The notes below the pieces were generated by a model. It was not told the DNA's origin and ran no database searches. It saw nothing but the letters and a program-made list of their open reading frames with translations. From contig JACKPW010000054.1 of NCBI GenBank assembly GCA_024233215.1, forward strand, positions 1 to 15,892: DNA of 15,892 bases. The letters are read 5' to 3'. Made by a program: the position numbers and the translations under genes. Source of the DNA: Verrucomicrobiales bacterium (lineage in GTDB: Bacteria > Verrucomicrobiota > Verrucomicrobiia > Limisphaerales > J093). Shown piece by piece: positions 12,740 through 15,892 of this stretch (the first letter of the stretch is position 1; the number at the start of each line of letters is the position of its first letter).

Positions 12740-13038
12740 GGACCGGGGAATCGGTGGTGGTGGACTGGGACATGGCGTCGCCGCTGCGGAACCTGCATCC
12801 GGTCGAGGAGGATTGCCCATCCCACTTTGCGGACGCCACCAAGCTGCAAATCCTGGATGTGGCGACAGAGACGATGCAGTGGGAGGCGGTGTTCCCGACG
12901 ACGGGGAATGCCACGATCAGCAACGCCACGATCCTTGCCGCCCTGGGGTCCGAGACGGACTTCATCATCCGAGCCTGGAACCAGCGGGCGGGCCTCAACT
13001 CCATCAACCACACGCAGATCAAAGTGACCAAGGTATGA
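12724..13038 (+). pseudogene. Displaced C-terminal end of the J-like protein (-1 frame)
   Basis: From 12724 this frame reads ALPDVGTGESVVVDWDMASP and completes the fibronectin-like domain begun upstream (EAVFPTTGNATISNATILAA and a last strand HTQIKVTKV). It ends at TGA 13036-13038, which overlaps the fibre start (ATGA), the junction form used elsewhere in this operon, so this is the true 3' end of the gene. The first ATG inside it (12772) lacks a Shine-Dalgarno site and would start in mid-domain, so a separate gene is unlikely. The break lies at GGG 12722-12724; one more G restores one frame. As given, the segment would not be translated with J. Confidence 0.65.
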
Positions 13039-13580
13039 GCACCATCGAACCCAGCCGCCTGAAGGAAGTCTTGAACGCCGAGACGTTCCGCCAGTTGACC
13101 GCGGACAACTTCGTCATCCTGGCCGAGGAAATCGCCAAACGGGTTGCCAGCTACCAGAACGGCAGCCCCACGACGGTCATCGGGCCGCCGACAAGCGGAG
13201 ACCGGGTGCTGAACGAGTTCTGGCGGGATGCCCTGGGTGGGGAGTGGGTTTGCACCGCGGGGGGGACACCGGGGACGTGGCAGCAGATTCGGCCGGCGGC
13301 CGTAGCGGCTGATCCTTCGGCCGAGACCATTCCGACCGGCTACATGATCTGGAACGTCTCCGACGGAGCGGTCAAGCGCCACGCGGGCAGCTACTCCTGG
13401 GAAATCACGGTCGGGGCGGATGCCGCCGCCAAGGTGGGATTCCACGGGGTGACGCCCGTTGCCCAGGCTGCCCACATCCCGAACCCTTCAGGTGGGTCAG
13501 CGGTCGATGCCGAGGCGCGGGCAGCGATTGAGGCGATTCTGGCGGTGCTTGAGGGGAAGGGGTTGGTGGCGGGGAGTTGA
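13035..13580 (+). CDS. Tail fibre / tip fibre protein
   Basis: This 181-residue protein starts at ATG 13035, overlapping the stop of the displaced J frame. Residues 1-40 are helical (PSRLKEVLNAETFRQLTADN), a middle part has GEWVCTAGGTPGTWQQI, a short beta segment common in phage fibres, and the C-terminus has KVGFHGVTPVAQAAHIPNPS, then a helix DAEARAAIEAILAVLEGKGL. This last block is the common fibre tip pattern 'K.GF.G.TPV.Q' with a trimerising helix. The protein probably projects from the tail tip and binds the host surface. It is the last plus-strand gene; 79 bases separate it from the end of the convergent peptidase gene and contain no clear terminator hairpin. Confidence 0.75.
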   Translation: MSTIEPSRLKEVLNAETFRQLTADNFVILAEEIAKRVASYQNGSPTTVIGPPTSGDRVLNEFWRDALGGEWVCTAGGTPGTWQQIRPAAVAADPSAETIPTGYMIWNVSDGAVKRHAGSYSWEITVGADAAAKVGFHGVTPVAQAAHIPNPSGGSAVDAEARAAIEAILAVLEGKGLVAGS

Positions 13581-13659
13581 GGTGCTGACCACTACTCTGC
13601 ACCGTGAAACCGGCGTCACCAGACGTGCCCTCCTCGGCCACGAATGGCGTCGGAAGAAC

Positions 13660-15891
13660 CTACTCAGCGACGATGCGATAAAACTCGTGAGTGGCTGCGG
13701 GTAGGGGACCCAGTTGGACTGTCACCGGCAGTTGCGTAATCGGGTTGATGTCAAGGGGCACCCAGTGCGAGAGATCGCGTGAGGACTCGATACTCAGTGC
13801 ACGTGACACGTCTCCGATCACGCGAAATTGGAAAGTACCGTCGGTCAGTATCTCGGGACGCACGATGCGAACGAACGTGCCAACCACTTGCTGGCGTATC
13901 TCCGTGCCTGTCTTGCCTGCCAACTCATCCAGTGGCCCTACCCTTTCCAAGACCTTCTGGGTGGTGGCTCGCAGGACCATCCCCGCGGGCTGAAGTATCT
14001 CCTCCGCGGCTACGGCGACCGCTTCAGCCTGTCCCTCATCGAATGATTGCCCGCCTGCTCCATCCACGACATCACGGATGGTCGGTTGAAGCACGGCGAG
14101 GGCATCCTGAATGCTTTCCATGACGGCAGGGTCATTTGCCATGTGGTCAAGTAGCTCAGTACTGTTGTCATAGAAACCCTGCACCAACTCCTGCCCAGCC
14201 GGCGTTGCGGTAAGTACTTCATCACGGAAACGGCGAAGCAAAGCCAGATCGATGTCGTCTCCTCGCGCAGCCAACCGGCGAGGGAAGCCGGCAAGGGCGG
14301 CAAAATCCGCCGGACAATTGAAGCCATCCGCCCCAAAAAGACGTTTGAAGACCGGGGTAACCGAGCGGAATCCGTTCATGGTCACCCACGCGAGCAGACC
14401 ATCGTACGAGTCCACACCGCTCCAGCCATCAAGGTAGTAGCCCTCTGCGGGAACGGCTCGCAGCATCACCCTTTCGCCTGCTGCGTACGAACTTCTGGCC
14501 GGTTCGGTAATCACGCTGCCTCCGCCAGCGCTGCTTTGAGAGACTTGAAGCCGATTCGGCGGGGGCGGAGAGGTTCGGGCGAGGTAATCCGCGGCGATCC
14601 AGCCACGGAAGGACGGCTTCCCGTCCTCGCTCTTCCAGTCCACCTCATACCATCGATGCCGGACGCCGTTCACTGCCGCCGAGGGCCGGCTGGCATCAAC
14701 AACGGTTCCCTGCATCCCGAGATGAGTCTTCTCGATCCAGTCTGACGCCCCCGCCTTTGGACGGAGGTATATCCCGGACTCCGTTGCCTCCACCTTGTCA
14801 CCATTGCGGTAGGTTACAGGCACGGAGGGCCTATGAGCGGCGATGAAGTCTGAAGGATCGAGCAACCCGACTTCATTCGACATTGTCACGAACGCTGCGA
14901 GGACATCGCCAGAACTCATCCCGTTCGTATGCTTCTGTCCATCCTGGGTATAATAAGCCCCCACTGACTTTGGCCAGATTCGCCCCCCACTGAGCAACGC
15001 AGGCTCGATGCATCGTATCTCAAAGTGCAGGTGCGGAGAATACTTCGTAGTCCTAGCTATGCGTCCGATTACCTCGCCTCGCTGGACCCAGTCTCCTTCT
15101 GTCAAGCCAAAGTCATTTGAGCTAAGGACTGCGCCCGAGAGGTTTGGGGTTTCCAAAGTCGCGTTAATATACGCGGGCGCTATGTGGACGTAGAGGCTGT
15201 AGAGATATGTCCGGCCCCCTGCCTCGGGGTACTCGTGCTTCAAAACGATTACCCACCCTGAACTACCCTCGGTCGCATCGACAGAGCGGATCTTGACGAC
15301 TTCTCCCTGGGCGACGGCGAAGACCAACTGGCCGAGGTCGGCGTCGTTCCCACCGGCGAGGTTCCAGTCCTCGCCGGAATGAAGTCCTCCTGCTGTGGCA
15401 TAGTATGCCCCGACGTCTTGCATGTTATACCAGTCGGTCCAATCTGGCGGCTCTTCATCGAGTTCTCGGCCGCCGAAGATAATGGTGTAGTCCACGCCCG
15501 TATGAGGGTAGTACTGGTTCATCAGCGGCAGATCGCTGTTCGGGAACTCGATCACCCGATGGGCCGAGCCATCCCGCCACCCGCGGTTGCCGAATGGGTA
15601 GTCAAAGCCGTCTGCTGAATTCAAAGTTGGGGGAGTTGCCCCATCAACGCGAAACCAGTAGCTCCCCCCACCATCGGCATCGTAGGACTGGATGACCGCG
15701 AAGTGGTTCCCGGTAAGGCTCGTCCGCGCCGTTACACTTGCTCCAGCCAAGCCCCAGTCCGTGCCCAAACGAACGCCATTCGGCCCATACAGCGTCACTT
15801 CCGGTTCAAAATCCCAGTTCCCGCTGTTCTCCCCCACCGCCACGGTGAGCGAATCCCCAGCGCTCGCTTCCAGGGTGAAGATGCCCAGGGC
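13660..15891 (-). CDS. Secreted multidomain M23 metallopeptidase, 5'-partial
   Basis: The frame is open at the right edge, so the N-terminus and any signal peptide lie outside; 743 residues are visible. Counting from the edge, residues 1-85 are a PPC-like beta domain (SLTVAVGENSGNWDFEPEVT). The M23 domain spans about 140-295 with the zinc motif HSGED (His171, Asp175), YVHIAP with His236, and HLHFEIR with HLH at 287-289, so all catalytic positions are present. An SH3-type wall-binding domain follows (about 362-438; ends FRGWIAADYL), then an InlB-repeat-like domain (GGSVITEP...VTMNGFRSVTPVF, about 447-517). A helical region and a C-terminal module ending HEFYRIVAE complete it. It should cut peptidoglycan cross-bridges outside the cell. 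It is probably a host or cargo gene, not a tail part, given its opposite strand. Confidence 0.85.
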   Translation of the reverse strand, partial: ALGIFTLEASAGDSLTVAVGENSGNWDFEPEVTLYGPNGVRLGTDWGLAGASVTARTSLTGNHFAVIQSYDADGGGSYWFRVDGATPPTLNSADGFDYPFGNRGWRDGSAHRVIEFPNSDLPLMNQYYPHTGVDYTIIFGGRELDEEPPDWTDWYNMQDVGAYYATAGGLHSGEDWNLAGGNDADLGQLVFAVAQGEVVKIRSVDATEGSSGWVIVLKHEYPEAGGRTYLYSLYVHIAPAYINATLETPNLSGAVLSSNDFGLTEGDWVQRGEVIGRIARTTKYSPHLHFEIRCIEPALLSGGRIWPKSVGAYYTQDGQKHTNGMSSGDVLAAFVTMSNEVGLLDPSDFIAAHRPSVPVTYRNGDKVEATESGIYLRPKAGASDWIEKTHLGMQGTVVDASRPSAAVNGVRHRWYEVDWKSEDGKPSFRGWIAADYLARTSPPPPNRLQVSQSSAGGGSVITEPARSSYAAGERVMLRAVPAEGYYLDGWSGVDSYDGLLAWVTMNGFRSVTPVFKRLFGADGFNCPADFAALAGFPRRLAARGDDIDLALLRRFRDEVLTATPAGQELVQGFYDNSTELLDHMANDPAVMESIQDALAVLQPTIRDVVDGAGGQSFDEGQAEAVAVAAEEILQPAGMVLRATTQKVLERVGPLDELAGKTGTEIRQQVVGTFVRIVRPEILTDGTFQFRVIGDVSRALSIESSRDLSHWVPLDINPITQLPVTVQLGPLPAATHEFYRIVAE

Positions 15892-15892
15892 C

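Noticed and set aside
12008..12820. Minus-strand frame opposite the end of the J-like gene
   Set aside because: Shadow frame; the plus strand gives a convincing beta-domain protein and coupled overlaps.
12772..13038. Separate small gene after the J-like gene
   Set aside because: It would start in the middle of a fibronectin-like domain with no ribosome binding site; the J frame continues into it after a one-base change.
13581..13659. Possible bidirectional terminator between convergent genes
   Set aside because: No stem of useful length with a T run was found by eye on either strand.
13660..15891. M23 peptidase as phage endolysin or tail lysin
   Set aside because: Opposite strand, very large, with PPC-like, SH3 and InlB-like domains of secreted host proteins; the tail already carries its own NlpC/P60 enzyme.

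Overview
The window is a GC-rich stretch holding the tail-morphogenesis half of a long non-contractile (siphovirus-type) phage genome, most likely a prophage or prophage remnant in a Verrucomicrobiota chromosome. The phage assignment rests on gene order and recognisable families: tail completion, tail terminator, tail tube, frameshifting tail-assembly chaperone, tape measure, tail-tip proteins, a BR0599-type protein, an NlpC/P60 peptidase, a J-like tip protein and a fibre. No sheath or baseplate-wedge genes are seen. The Verrucomicrobiota assignment is inferred from the two minus-strand secreted proteins, whose C-termini end in an 'FYRA/FYRI' module typical of that phylum, and from intergenic repeats of a kind common there. 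Capsid, packaging, integrase and repressor genes are not in the window, so integration itself is not shown.

Layout on the plus strand: tail-completion-like gene (2-724, open at the left edge), tail terminator (721-1173), a two-helix membrane protein (1170-1481), a lipoprotein-like gene with a frame-scrambled middle (1478-1942), a 55-residue phage protein (1984-2151), tail tube (2259-3005), tail-assembly chaperone G with a -1 frameshift extension T (3002-3403/3525), tape measure split by a frame change (4486-5310 and 5316-6911), a tip protein with three 34-residue repeats (7066-7998), a beta-rich tip protein (7995-8765), a BR0599-type tip protein (8875-10308), NlpC/P60 peptidase (10305-10727), J-like protein split by a frame change (10724-12739 and on to 13038), and fibre (13035-13580). 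Eight junctions are 4-bp ATGA/GTGA overlaps, which indicates one translationally coupled transcript.

Two minus-strand genes interrupt or end the operon. At 3537-4415, wedged between the chaperone and the tape measure, is a secreted lectin-like gene that looks like a moron (lysogenic cargo) with its own promoter. At 13660-15891, convergent with the fibre gene, is a large secreted M23 peptidase that runs off the right edge and could be cargo or the first host gene.

The most interesting points are: (i) a G GGA AAA slippery site in the chaperone gene; (ii) three related inverted-repeat elements, each inserted just before a tail gene start, two of which carry a short open frame that preserves stop/start overlap on both sides; (iii) five single-base frame disruptions (three in the lipoprotein gene, one each in the tape measure and J), all of the same sign and all at G/C positions, which point either to base-calling deletions or to prophage decay; (iv) the tandem repeat adhesin-like tail of the 7066 gene. 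No tRNA, rRNA, CRISPR array or attachment site was found, and no gene-free stretch exceeds about 155 bases.
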